NCBI GenBank assembly: GCA_049324435.1
Contig: JBMOOQ010000024.1
Span: 124,001-188,000, forward strand
Reading direction: 5' to 3'
DNA length: 64,000 bases
From: Pseudorhodoplanes sp049324435
GTDB lineage: Bacteria > Pseudomonadota > Alphaproteobacteria > Rhizobiales > Xanthobacteraceae
Below are positions 7,516-17,252 of the stretch, in pieces. Both the position numbers and the translations under genes were made by a program. The notes beneath the pieces are model-generated. The model was not told the DNA's origin. It saw only the letters and a program-made list of their open reading frames with translations, and made no database searches. How positions within the stretch are numbered: position 1 is the first letter of the stretch; the number at the start of each line of letters is the position of its first letter.

Positions 7516-9051
7516 ATGACTGAGATTATATTCACCGGCGACGCGCTTCCTTTGACCGCATGGCGCATGCTTGCACGCGGCGCAGGTCTTGCGTTGTCGC
7601 CTGCGGTATTGTCGCGCGTCGATGAAGGCGCAGCGATTGTCGCCGCCATCGTGAAGAAGGGCGAGGCGGTCTACGGCATCAATACCGGCTTCGGCAAACT
7701 CGCCAATGTCCGCATTGCCGACCGCGATCTGGAGACGTTGCAGCGCAATCTTGTGCTGTCGCATGCAGCCGGCGTCGGCGATCTCGTGCCGTCCCGGATC
7801 GCGCGGCTGATGATGGCACTGAAGCTGGTCAGTCTCGGCCGCGGCGCATCGGGTGTGCGGCGCGAGACGATGCGTCTGCTGCAGGGCATGCTGGCCGGCA
7901 ACGTGATCCCGGTGATCCCGGCGCAGGGCTCGGTCGGCGCGTCGGGCGATCTCGCACCGCTCGCGCATCTCACCGCCACGATGATCGGCGAAGGTGATGC
8001 CTTCTATGGCGGCGAGCGCATGCCCGCAGTCTACGCGCTCGGCCGCGCCGGGCTCGAACCCGTGCTGCTGGGTCCGAAGGAGGGCCTCGCGCTGCTCAAC
8101 GGCACGCAGTTCTCCACCGCGCATGCGCTGGCCGCCTTGTTCGATATCGAGCGCGTATTCCAGTCTGCGCTCATCACCGGTGCGCTCTCGACCGATGCGG
8201 CGCGTGGCTCCGATACGCCGTTCGACCCGCGCATCCAGGCTCTGCGTGGCCATCGCGGGCAGATCGATGTGGCGGCCGCGCTGCGCGCGCTGATGGACGG
8301 CAGCGGCATCCGCGCCTCCCATCGAACCATCGACGATCGCATTCAGGACCCGTACTGCCTGCGCTGCCAGCCTCAGGTGATGGGCGCGGCGCTTGATGTG
8401 ATGCGGCAGGCGGCGGTTACGCTCGTGACCGAAGCCAATGGCGTGTCCGACAACCCGCTGGTGATGACCGACAGCGGCGAAGTCATATCCGGCGGCAATT
8501 TTCACGCAGAACCCGTCGCGTTCGCGGCCGACATGCTGGCGCTGGCGATGTGCGAGATCGGGTCTCTGGCCGAACGCCGCATCGCGATGCTGACCGATCC
8601 GGTATTGTCCGGGCTTCCCGCATTTCTCACGCCGCAGCCGGGGCTGAATTCCGGCTTCATGATCGCGCAGGTGACGGCCGCCGCGCTCGTCTCGGAGAAC
8701 AAGCAGAAGGCGATGCCGGCCAGTGTCGACTCGATTCCGACCTCGGCCAATCAGGAAGACCATGTCTCGATGGCAGCCCATGGCGCGCGGCGGCTGATCG
8801 GGATGGCACAGAACGCCGCCCATGTCGCAGGGATCGAGTTGCTGGCCGCCGCTCAGGGCTGCGATTTCCATGTCCCACTTGCGTCGAGTCCCGCGCTAGA
8901 ACGGGCGCGGACCCTTCTGCGGCGCCATGTCCCGAAGCTGAACGCCGACCGCAAGATGGCGCCCGACATCGAAACCGCAACCGAACTCGTGACAACCGGC
9001 GCATTGATCGAGGCCGTCCGCCCGGTCACACTGCCCGCGCTCGACGATTGA
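7516..9051 (+). CDS. hutH: Histidine ammonia-lyase HutH
   Basis: Cytosolic lyase of 511 residues converting L-histidine to trans-urocanate and ammonia. The autocatalytic MIO electrophile is formed from Ala142-Ser143-Gly144 in the motif SVGASGDLAPLAH, the exact residue numbers known from characterised bacterial enzymes. The catalytic YGINTGFGKL block (about 53-62) and VSDNPL are intact. It lies in the order hutI-hutH-hutU with zero and 10 base gaps, so the three are one transcript. Confidence 0.97.
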   Translation: MTEIIFTGDALPLTAWRMLARGAGLALSPAVLSRVDEGAAIVAAIVKKGEAVYGINTGFGKLANVRIADRDLETLQRNLVLSHAAGVGDLVPSRIARLMMALKLVSLGRGASGVRRETMRLLQGMLAGNVIPVIPAQGSVGASGDLAPLAHLTATMIGEGDAFYGGERMPAVYALGRAGLEPVLLGPKEGLALLNGTQFSTAHALAALFDIERVFQSALITGALSTDAARGSDTPFDPRIQALRGHRGQIDVAAALRALMDGSGIRASHRTIDDRIQDPYCLRCQPQVMGAALDVMRQAAVTLVTEANGVSDNPLVMTDSGEVISGGNFHAEPVAFAADMLALAMCEIGSLAERRIAMLTDPVLSGLPAFLTPQPGLNSGFMIAQVTAAALVSENKQKAMPASVDSIPTSANQEDHVSMAAHGARRLIGMAQNAAHVAGIELLAAAQGCDFHVPLASSPALERARTLLRRHVPKLNADRKMAPDIETATELVTTGALIEAVRPVTLPALDD

Positions 9052-9061
9052 AGGTTCATCC

Positions 9062-10729
<1,668 letters not shown>

Positions 10730-10734
10730 CCGTC

Positions 10735-11230
10735 ATCACGAGCGCATCGGCCCGAGGACCGGATGGAGCCCAGCGAAATCCGGGAGCAGCATCCCCGCAT
10801 TACGCTTCGCTTCATGCGGGCTACGACTTCAAGGAACAGGGGAAGAAAAGACAAAGCTCCGCCGGCCCTGTTCTTGTGACGGCGCGGGCGCGCCCGAAGT
10901 CCCACCTCGCATTCCTCCCCTTGGGAAACCCAAGGGCGCGCGGAACGCCGGGCTTCAGCCAAGCCCATGGCCTCGTGTGCGAATGTGGAAGCACACGAGA
11001 TTGCAGTCACCACGGACCGCCGAAGGACTACGGCGTTCCGCGCGCGGTGTTTAAAGGTCTGCTCCATCGTCCCCGGTGGACGTTCCTCCACCGAAACGCC
11101 GGGTGGCTAACCCGGCGGGACGCGGCTTGAACCGTCCGCTGCAGGCGCCACGTCTTGCGTCCCGCAACGGCCACCGCATCCCGCCCCGCGTCTCATGACG
11201 CTGATCAGACGCCCCTTGGACGGGACGGGA
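10735..11230. repeat. Highly structured non-coding repeat cluster
   Basis: About 500 bases without a credible gene, filled with perfect inverted repeats: CCCTTGGG/CCCAAGGG (10918-10936, 3-base loop), CTCGTGTGC/GCACACGAG (10972-10999), GGTGGA/TCCACC (11075-11092), CGCCGGGT/ACCCGGCG (11097-11117), and an imperfect pair built from ATCCCGCCCC near 11178 and GGACGGGACGGGAT near 11217-11231. The first 100 bases resemble the dispersed repeat that gives spurious MKRSVMRG-type frames in Bradyrhizobium-like genomes (recollection, not checked). The longest open frame, 140 residues on the minus strand at 10669-11091, runs through the hairpins, is rich in Arg and Cys, and shows no protein-like pattern. 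Confidence 0.6.
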
Positions 11231-11352
11231 TACGAGGACTTAAATCCTAGTTCTATGACTTTGTCAAGTGCAATGTCGTGCGCCGCAAGGTCACCCTCTG
11301 GCAGCCGTCGCATCGGCCGCATAATCTGCTCACGCAACCAGAGCCGATCCCC

Positions 11353-11911
11353 GTGACCGACGACCTGCCCTCCCGCTTCCCCGATCGAGCGCCGGACCGC
11401 ACCGCCACCATCGCCGGGGTGCCGGTCACCATCGCCGCCCTGTTTGCCGTCGCCATGATCGTGCTGGCCCTGATCGGCGCTGGCGCAACCTTTGCGAATG
11501 TGACATGGGCGGAAAAGTTCTGGCTGTGGCTGGTGCCGGTCTTCGGTCTGATCTGCACCGCGGCCGCGTGGATGCGGACGGGCACGCTCGACCGCACGGT
11601 GCTCCGGCAAGTGCTGCACTGGCTCGCCGTCGGCGTCACGATTGCGATCGACTTCAGTTTCTTTCGAAGAACCGGCGAGCAGACCTCGATTACCACCAGC
11701 CTGAATTCGCTGTTGTTTCTGGCTCTCGGCTGCCTTGCTGGCGGGCATCCATCTCGAATGGAGCTTCGCACTGGTCGGAGTTTTGCTGCTCGCGACCGCT
11801 GTGGTGATCGCGGTCGCGCAGGAATACATGGCGCTCGTCATCGTGCTGGCGCTGCTGCTGATTGCGATCGTGCTGATCGGCCAGCATGTCGTGCGGAAGT
11901 GGATCCGGTAA
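11353..11911 (+). pseudogene. Frameshifted integral membrane protein
   Basis: From the GTG at 11353 the frame encodes membrane helices TIAGVPVTIAALFAVAMIV, FWLWLVPVFGLICTAAAW and WLAVGVTIAIDFSFF, then NSLLFLALGCL. At about 11729-11735 (TGCCTTGCTGG) the hydrophobic pattern moves to another frame, which continues AGIHLEWSF, ALVGVLLLATAVVIAV and VIVLALLLIAIVLIGQHVV to the TAA at 11909-11911. Removing one T would restore one protein of about 185 residues with five or six helices. The unshifted frame degenerates into Arg-rich sequence. No family was recognised. Either a real pseudogene or a sequencing error; an upstream GTG at 11278 is an alternative start. Confidence 0.6.
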
Positions 11912-11930
11912 CTCTGGGCCGTAGATATCC

Positions 11931-12050
11931 GCTCGTCTCCCGCGAAGGCGGGGGACCAAGCTGCTTCAAATCGCAATCCCTGGATACAAATCGCGCCACT
12001 TGGGATTCACGTTCAATCTCCCGGGACCGAACACCTTCGCGGGGACGAGC
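11931..12050. repeat. Palindromic element with terminal inverted repeats
   Basis: A 120-base element bounded by GCTCGTCTCCCGCGAAGG (11931-11948) and its near-perfect inverse CCTTCGCGGGGACGAGC (12034-12050), with one base missing. The left arm itself can fold as GTCTCCCGC with GCGGGGGAC around GAA. It lies between the frameshifted membrane protein and the convergent ABC operon, where it could serve as a two-way transcript end. Related degenerate copies are at 19426-19491 and 21636-21695. Confidence 0.6.
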
Positions 12051-12076
12051 GGGCAACGTCAGGTCTCCGCGCTGAC

Positions 12077-12862
12077 TCAGTGCTCCTCCGCAGCCAGCAC
12101 CGCTTCGGCGCGGATTTCCTCGGTGAGCCGCGCCTTCAGCTCCGAAAATTCAGGTGACGTCTTGATCGTGTAATGCCGCGGATGCGGCAGCGTCACTTCG
12201 ATGTCGGCCTTGATGCGGCCAGGCCGCGCGCTCATCACCAGAACACGTGACGCAAGAAAGATCGATTCTTCGATATCGTGGGTGACGAACAGCACGGTCT
12301 TGCGCTCGCGCTCCCAGATGCCGAGCAGCAATTCCTGCATCAGCGCGCGCGTCTGGTTGTCGAGCGCGCCGAACGGCTCGTCGAGCAGCAGGATTTCCGG
12401 GCCGTTGGCGAGCGCACGCGCGATCGCGGTGCGCTGCTGCATGCCGCCGGAGAGCTGCTTCGGATAATGCCGCGCGAAGCTTTGCAGGCCGACGCGCTCC
12501 AGCCACTGGCCGACAATGGAATTGCGCTCGCCCAGCGGCACGCCCTTCTCGCGCAGGCCAAACGCAACATTCTCGGCGATCGTGAGCCAGGGAAACAGCG
12601 TGTAGGACTGAAACACCATGCCGCGGTCCGGGCCCGGCCGCGTGACCGGCCTGCCGTCGAGCAGAATCGTTCCGGTGGTCGGCGTATCGAGACCGGCGAC
12701 AAGGCGCAGCAAGGTGGACTTGCCGCAGCCGGACGGCCCGAGAATGGTGACAAAGTCGTTGTCGGCAACGTCGAGATTGGTCGGCTCGAGCGCGCGCGTC
12801 GGCGGCCCGCCATGCAGACCGGGAAAGATGCGCGACACATTCTCGATACGGAGCTTGGTCAA
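12077..12862 (-). CDS. ABC transporter ATP-binding protein, nitrate/sulfonate/taurine family
   Basis: Cytoplasmic ATPase of 261 residues of the SsuB/TauB/NrtD type. It has Walker A LGPSGCGKSTLLRL, signature LSGGMQQRTAIARAL, Walker B ILLLDEPFGALD, and the family-specific GMVFQSYTLFPWLTI. I chose the TTG start at 12862: GGAG lies 6 bases upstream and the TTG overlaps the permease stop (TTGA), while longer readings only extend into the permease gene in a wrong frame. The C-terminal 40 residues include a helix rich in Glu/Ala. It powers uptake with the neighbouring permease and binding protein; the substrate is not determinable. Confidence 0.88.
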   Translation of the reverse strand: MTKLRIENVSRIFPGLHGGPPTRALEPTNLDVADNDFVTILGPSGCGKSTLLRLVAGLDTPTTGTILLDGRPVTRPGPDRGMVFQSYTLFPWLTIAENVAFGLREKGVPLGERNSIVGQWLERVGLQSFARHYPKQLSGGMQQRTAIARALANGPEILLLDEPFGALDNQTRALMQELLLGIWERERKTVLFVTHDIEESIFLASRVLVMSARPGRIKADIEVTLPHPRHYTIKTSPEFSELKARLTEEIRAEAVLAAEEH

Positions 12863-13635
12863 ATCTGGCTCCACGGGAACAGCTTGCGATTGGCGGCCTT
12901 GAACAGAAAGTCCGAGATCAATCCGATGATGCCGATGACAATGATGCCGAAGATCATCTGGCCGGTCGCCAGCAGCGCTTGGCTGTCGATGATCATGTGG
13001 CCGATGCCGGAAGACGAGCCGATCAGCTCGGCGACGATCACGTAGGTCCAGGCCCAACCCAGCACGAGCCGCAGAATTTCGGCGATATCCGGCGCCGACG
13101 ACGGGATCAGCACGCGCGCCAGTATCCCCTGGTCGCGGGCGCCGAGCGTCAGTGCCGCCTCGACCAGATCGCGCCGCGTGCTGGCCACAGTCACCGCGAC
13201 CATCAGGATGATCTGGAACACCGAGCCGATGAAGATCACCAGCAGCTTCTGTAACTCGCCGATGCCGGCCCACAGGATCAGAAGCGGAATGAAGGCGGAC
13301 GCCGGCAGATAGCGCGCAAACGATACGAACGGTTCGAGAAAGGCCTCGATCGGCTTGTAGGCACCCATCAGGATACCGAGCGGCACAGCGACGATGGCCG
13401 CGAGCACAAAGCCGCCGACCACGCGCCAGATCGTGACGCCGATGTCGAAGGAGAAATTGTGCTTGGTCAGGAGGTACCAGCCGTCCTGCACCATGGTGAC
13501 GGGACTCGCCAGAAAAGTCGGCGACACATAGCCGCCGAGCGTCGCGAACGCCCAGGCCCCGACAAACAGAACGAAGAACGAGACGCCCAGCAGCGCACGG
13601 GCGGTGTTCGAGATGGGTTGGAGAGGTCTCATCAT
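12859..13635 (-). CDS. ABC transporter permease, SsuC/TauC-like
   Basis: Inner-membrane permease of 258 residues with about six helices, beginning with TARALLGVSFFVLFVGAWAF at the N-terminus. The coupling loop reads EAALTLGARDQGILARVLIP, the EAA form typical for nitrate/sulfonate/taurine permeases. Two adjacent ATGs (13635 and 13632) are possible starts. Its 3' end overlaps the ATPase start. Upstream, a palindromic repeat separates it from the binding-protein gene. Confidence 0.88.
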   Translation of the reverse strand: MMRPLQPISNTARALLGVSFFVLFVGAWAFATLGGYVSPTFLASPVTMVQDGWYLLTKHNFSFDIGVTIWRVVGGFVLAAIVAVPLGILMGAYKPIEAFLEPFVSFARYLPASAFIPLLILWAGIGELQKLLVIFIGSVFQIILMVAVTVASTRRDLVEAALTLGARDQGILARVLIPSSAPDIAEILRLVLGWAWTYVIVAELIGSSSGIGHMIIDSQALLATGQMIFGIIVIGIIGLISDFLFKAANRKLFPWSQI

Positions 13636-13642
13636 CCCAGAC

Positions 13643-13772
13643 TCGCGTCCCGGGCGCAGCGCAGCACGTCAGTGGTGCGCTGCAGACCCGGGACCCACAA
13701 TTCAATCAGTGCGAAAGACCGGGCCCCGGCTCAGCGAAGCAGCGTTGCACGCTGCATCGCGTCCGGGGCACG
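13643..13772. repeat. Palindromic repeat between binding-protein and permease genes
   Basis: A repeat starting CTCGCGTCCCGGGCGCAG with strong inverted arms GTCCCGGG (13647-13654) and CCCGGGAC (13687-13694), then a second part with GGGCCCCGG and AGCGTTGCACGCT. A clearly related copy in the same orientation is at 59715-59855 (both open CTCGCGTCCCGG and carry GGGACCCAC). It fills the whole gap between the solute-binding gene and its permease and could act as a processing or stabilising hairpin. Confidence 0.7.
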
Positions 13773-13778
13773 AGCGCA

Positions 13779-14720
13779 TTACTGCACGAAACGCGGATCG
13801 GCGAGCTTCGACAAATCGGGGATCTGCTTGATCACGCCGATCTCCAGCAGCAGGTCGGCCGCTTCCTTGGAGAATTGCGCGTGCTCGCCGGAGAAGAACT
13901 TCTTGTTCGCCGCCTGATCCTGCCAGCGCAGGTATTTCGCCGAATTGCCGAACTGCTCGCCGGTCTGCTTCACATCGGCGCCCATGATCTCGTAAGCCTT
14001 GGCCTGATCCTTGTTGATCATCTCCAGCGCTTCGAAATAGCTCTTGGCCAGCGCCTTCACCGCGCCCTCGTTCTTGGCGATGAAGTCCGGCGTGCAGCCG
14101 AAGGTGTCCATGATCATCGGATAGTCGAGCGTGGTCGCGATGATCTTGCCGGCTTCGGGCTTGGCGCGAATGGCCGACAGATACGGCTCATAGGTCATTG
14201 CCACATCGTTCTGACCGGCGATGAAGGCCTGCGCGGCCGGTCCGGGCTCCATGTTGACGACCTTGACGTCCTTCACAGAGAGACCGTTCTTCTTCAGGAA
14301 CCAGGCCAGCGTGAAATAAGGTGCGGTGCCGGGGGCCGAGGCCGCGACCGTCTTGCCCTTGATGTCCTTGATCGACTTCACGTCGTTGCGCACGGCCATG
14401 CCGTCGGCGCCGTAGGACTTGTCGAGCTGGAACAGCTGCGTGGTCGGTACGCCGTTCGCGTTCCAGACGATCCAGGTTTCGACGGTGGTCGCCGCACACT
14501 GGATGTCGCCCGAGGCAATCGCAAGGTGGCGGCTCGCCTGCGGGATTTTCTTGATGGTGACGTCGAGACCGTTCCTGGCAAAGATGCCGGCCTCCTTGGC
14601 GAGCGTGAGCGGCGCAAAGCCGGTCCAGCCGGAAATGCCGATATTGACCTTGGTCTGGGCGGACGCGGGCGCGGCCAGCATGGCAAGGCCTGCGGCGGCC
14701 AGAATGAGCTTCAACTTCAT
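13779..14720 (-). CDS. ABC transporter substrate-binding protein, NMT1/SsuA-like
   Basis: Periplasmic binding protein of 313 residues. The start is the ATG at 14720 because GGAGGG sits 5 bases upstream; the longer reading would place that site inside the gene. The signal peptide MKLKLILAAAGLAMLAAPASA is followed by QTKVNIGISGWTGFAPLTLA, typical of NrtA/SsuA/TauA proteins. A type 2 periplasmic fold is indicated by GLDVTIKKI, SGDIQCAATT and LKKNGLSVKDVKVV. First gene of a minus-strand importer operon and divergent from the M24 gene at 15068. Sulfonates, nitrate or a pyrimidine precursor are possible ligands; none is shown by sequence. Confidence 0.87.
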   Translation of the reverse strand: MKLKLILAAAGLAMLAAPASAQTKVNIGISGWTGFAPLTLAKEAGIFARNGLDVTIKKIPQASRHLAIASGDIQCAATTVETWIVWNANGVPTTQLFQLDKSYGADGMAVRNDVKSIKDIKGKTVAASAPGTAPYFTLAWFLKKNGLSVKDVKVVNMEPGPAAQAFIAGQNDVAMTYEPYLSAIRAKPEAGKIIATTLDYPMIMDTFGCTPDFIAKNEGAVKALAKSYFEALEMINKDQAKAYEIMGADVKQTGEQFGNSAKYLRWQDQAANKKFFSGEHAQFSKEAADLLLEIGVIKQIPDLSKLADPRFVQ

Positions 14721-15067
14721 AGAACCCTCCGGTTGGAAACAGAGCCGGGACACCGGCTTTGTTGCCATGGCACCACGCCGCGGAACGGTGAGTCAATTAT
14801 GCAAAACAGAGCATAAGATGGGTCTGGCGGCGGTCCGGGCGTGCCGGTCGCCGCCGTATAACCTCCACCGCGCCCGATTGTTAGGCTCGGCTGCCTCGGG
14901 GATGAGCGCCGCCGCCGAACCTCGGTCCGGGCACAAAATGTACCGTATCGCGGTCCATACCGGCCACCAACCGGACAAATCCGTTGGCACAACCGGCGGC
15001 GCCGAATAGGACATGCGGCAGAACCAGGAACGCGCCGTCACGCACGATCGAGCGACCAGGAGCGACC

Positions 15068-16255
15068 ATGACCGACCGCAGGCTGAACCCGATTTCCAAT
15101 GCCGAACTGGAGCGCCGCTGGGCGGCGGTGCGCGCGATGATGCGCGACCGCGGCATCGATGCGCTGGTCATGCAGAACAACAACGACTGGCTTGGCGGCT
15201 ATGTGAAGTGGTTCACCGATTTCCCTGCATATAACGGCTACCCGCGCACCGTCATCTTCCATCTCAACGACGCCATGACCGTCGTCGATATGGGCCCGGC
15301 AGGCGGACGCCGCGGCTTCGAAGGCAAGCACCCAATTCATCGCGGGGTCGGCGACCTGATCACGACGCCGGCCTTCACTTCGATCGCCTATACCGACGGC
15401 TATCAGGGCGAGCTTGCGCTCGGCGAGCTGAAGCGCCGCGCCTACAGGCGGATCGGCCTGCTGGGGCGCGGCGCCATGCCGTACCGTTTCGTCACCCAGA
15501 TCGAACAGGGACTCGCCGGCAAGACCGAGATCGTCGATGCGACGGACGACGTCGATGCGATCAAGGCGATCAAGAGCGAGGAGGAGATGATCCTGATCCG
15601 GCGCTGCGCCGAGATGCAGGACGAAATCTTTGCGCGCGTCTGCAGGAAAGTGAAACCCGGCATGCGCGACAACGACATCACCGCGCTCGCGCAATATGAG
15701 GGAAGGTTGCTCGGCTCGGAGCAGGGCCTGTTCCTCGGCACGTCAGCCCCGCTGGGCGAACCCGCAAATTTCGCCGACCGCTATCTGCAGGGCCGCGTCC
15801 TGAAGGAAGGGGAGCATTTCTCGCTGCTGATCGAGAATGCCGGCCCCGGCGGCATGTATACCGAGATCGCGCGGACCATGGTGTTCGGCAAGGCGACCAA
15901 CGAACTGCTCGACGGCTTCGAGAGCGTGAAGGAAGCGCAGGCGCATACGCTGTCGATGATCAAGCCGGGCGTGCCGGCGCGCGACATCGCCGCGGCGCAC
16001 GATGCATTCATGGCCAAGCGCGGTATCGGGCCGGAGAAGCGCCTCTATGCGCACGGGCAAGGCTATGACCTTGTCGAGCGGCCGCTGATCCGGGAGGACG
16101 AGACCATGACGATCCAGGCCGGGATGAATCTTGCCGTACATCCGGGCTACGAGACGCCGTCGCAATGGGCGGTGATCTGCGACAACTATCTTGTCGGCCC
16201 GGACGGGCCCGGCGAATGCCTTCACAAGACGCCGAAAAAGATTTTCGAACTTTAA
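15068..16255 (+). CDS. M24-fold (pita-bread) peptidase-like protein with altered metal site
   Basis: Protein of 395 residues with an N-terminal creatinase/prolidase domain (ERRWAAVRAMMRDRGIDALV) and a C-terminal M24 domain. AGGAG at 15058-15062, 5 bases before the ATG, fixes the start. Aligning by eye with prolidases, the five metal ligands appear changed: the two aspartates become Glu (LLIENAGP and YTEIART), the histidine is kept (AHGQGYDLVERP), and the two glutamates become His (LAVHPGYE) and Cys (VICDNYLV). The fold is therefore M24 but peptidase activity is doubtful. Other M24 members act on creatine, ectoine derivatives or DMSP. It is followed after 27 bases by a 2-hydroxyacid dehydrogenase, probably in one operon. 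Confidence 0.75.
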   Translation: MTDRRLNPISNAELERRWAAVRAMMRDRGIDALVMQNNNDWLGGYVKWFTDFPAYNGYPRTVIFHLNDAMTVVDMGPAGGRRGFEGKHPIHRGVGDLITTPAFTSIAYTDGYQGELALGELKRRAYRRIGLLGRGAMPYRFVTQIEQGLAGKTEIVDATDDVDAIKAIKSEEEMILIRRCAEMQDEIFARVCRKVKPGMRDNDITALAQYEGRLLGSEQGLFLGTSAPLGEPANFADRYLQGRVLKEGEHFSLLIENAGPGGMYTEIARTMVFGKATNELLDGFESVKEAQAHTLSMIKPGVPARDIAAAHDAFMAKRGIGPEKRLYAHGQGYDLVERPLIREDETMTIQAGMNLAVHPGYETPSQWAVICDNYLVGPDGPGECLHKTPKKIFEL

Positions 16256-16282
16256 TCTGATGCGCAGAAGGGACAGCGCTTC

Positions 16283-17230
16283 GTGACAAAGCCGGACATT
16301 CTTTATTTTGGGAGCTTTCCCGACGCGACCGTCGCCGAACTGAACCGGCGCTACAATGTGCATCATTACGCCACGGCGCCCACCGCCGAGGAGATTCCGG
16401 CCGATGTCGCCCAGCGCGTGCGCGGGGTTGCGACCGAAGCCAATCGCGGCCTCAGCCGAGCGATCATCGACCGGCTGCCCAATCTGGAAGCGGTATCGGT
16501 GTTCGGTGTCGGCCTCGATCTCGTCGATGTCGCGGCGATTGCGGCCCGCGGCATTCCGCTCGGTAATACCCCTGACATCATCGGTCCGGAAGTCGCCGAT
16601 CTTGCCATCGGCATGATGCTGGCTTCGGCGCGGCAGATTGTGTTTGCCGATCATTATGCCCGCTCGGGCCAATGGGCCGCGAAAGGGCCGATTCCGCTCG
16701 GCCGCAGCGTCGCTCATAAAACCTGCGGCGTGATCGGACTGGGCGGCATCGGCCGCGCCATTGCCGACCGCGCCGTCGCATTCCGCATGAAGGTTCTCTA
16801 CACCGGCACGCGCGAAAAGAAGGACGCGCCCTATACCTTCATCCCCGACGTGGTGGACCTGGCGCGGCAGAGCGATTTCCTGATGGTCGCCTGCAAGGGC
16901 GGACCGGAGACGCGCCACCTCGTCTCGCGCGAGGTTATCGATGCGCTTGGCCCGCAAGGCACGCTGATCAATGTGGCGCGCGGCACCGTGGTTGACGAGG
17001 AAGCGCTGATCGATGCCCTTGCCAATAAGCGGCTCGGCTGGGCAGCGCTCGACGTGTTCGAGAAGGAGCCCGATTTCGACAAGCGGCTGCTGGATTTCCC
17101 CAACGTGATCCTGCAGCCGCATCACGGCACTGCCGCGATCGAGACTCGGGTCGAGATGGGCCAGCTGATGCTCGACAATCTCGCGGCGGGCCTGGAGAAG
17201 CGCCCGCTCAAGACGCCGGTTCTGACGTGA
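16283..17230 (+). CDS. D-2-hydroxyacid dehydrogenase (NAD(P)-dependent)
   Basis: Cytosolic oxidoreductase of 315 residues of the D-isomer-specific family. The Rossmann motif is GVIGLGGIGRAIADR. The catalytic Arg is in NVARGTVVDEEAL, the Glu in DVFEKEPD, and the His in QPHHGTAA. The most similar known activities are glyoxylate/hydroxypyruvate reductases. The start is GTG at 16283 with AGAAGGGA about 9 bases upstream. It follows the M24-fold gene, so it may reduce a 2-oxo acid released in the same unnamed pathway. It is convergent with the flavin oxidoreductase at 17253. Confidence 0.87.
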   Translation: MTKPDILYFGSFPDATVAELNRRYNVHHYATAPTAEEIPADVAQRVRGVATEANRGLSRAIIDRLPNLEAVSVFGVGLDLVDVAAIAARGIPLGNTPDIIGPEVADLAIGMMLASARQIVFADHYARSGQWAAKGPIPLGRSVAHKTCGVIGLGGIGRAIADRAVAFRMKVLYTGTREKKDAPYTFIPDVVDLARQSDFLMVACKGGPETRHLVSREVIDALGPQGTLINVARGTVVDEEALIDALANKRLGWAALDVFEKEPDFDKRLLDFPNVILQPHHGTAAIETRVEMGQLMLDNLAAGLEKRPLKTPVLT

Positions 17231-17252
17231 CTGTCACGCCGCGCAGCGCGGC

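Noticed and set aside
6259..8871. 870-codon open frame on the minus strand opposite hutI and hutH
   Set aside because: It is a shadow: rich in Arg, Gln, His and Asp, without a recognisable domain, lying exactly antisense to two genes with intact catalytic motifs. Long antisense frames are expected in GC-rich DNA.
12077..14720. Naming the ABC importer ssuABC or tauABC
   Set aside because: No sulfonate or taurine oxygenase gene is adjacent, and the binding-protein sequence does not decide the ligand.
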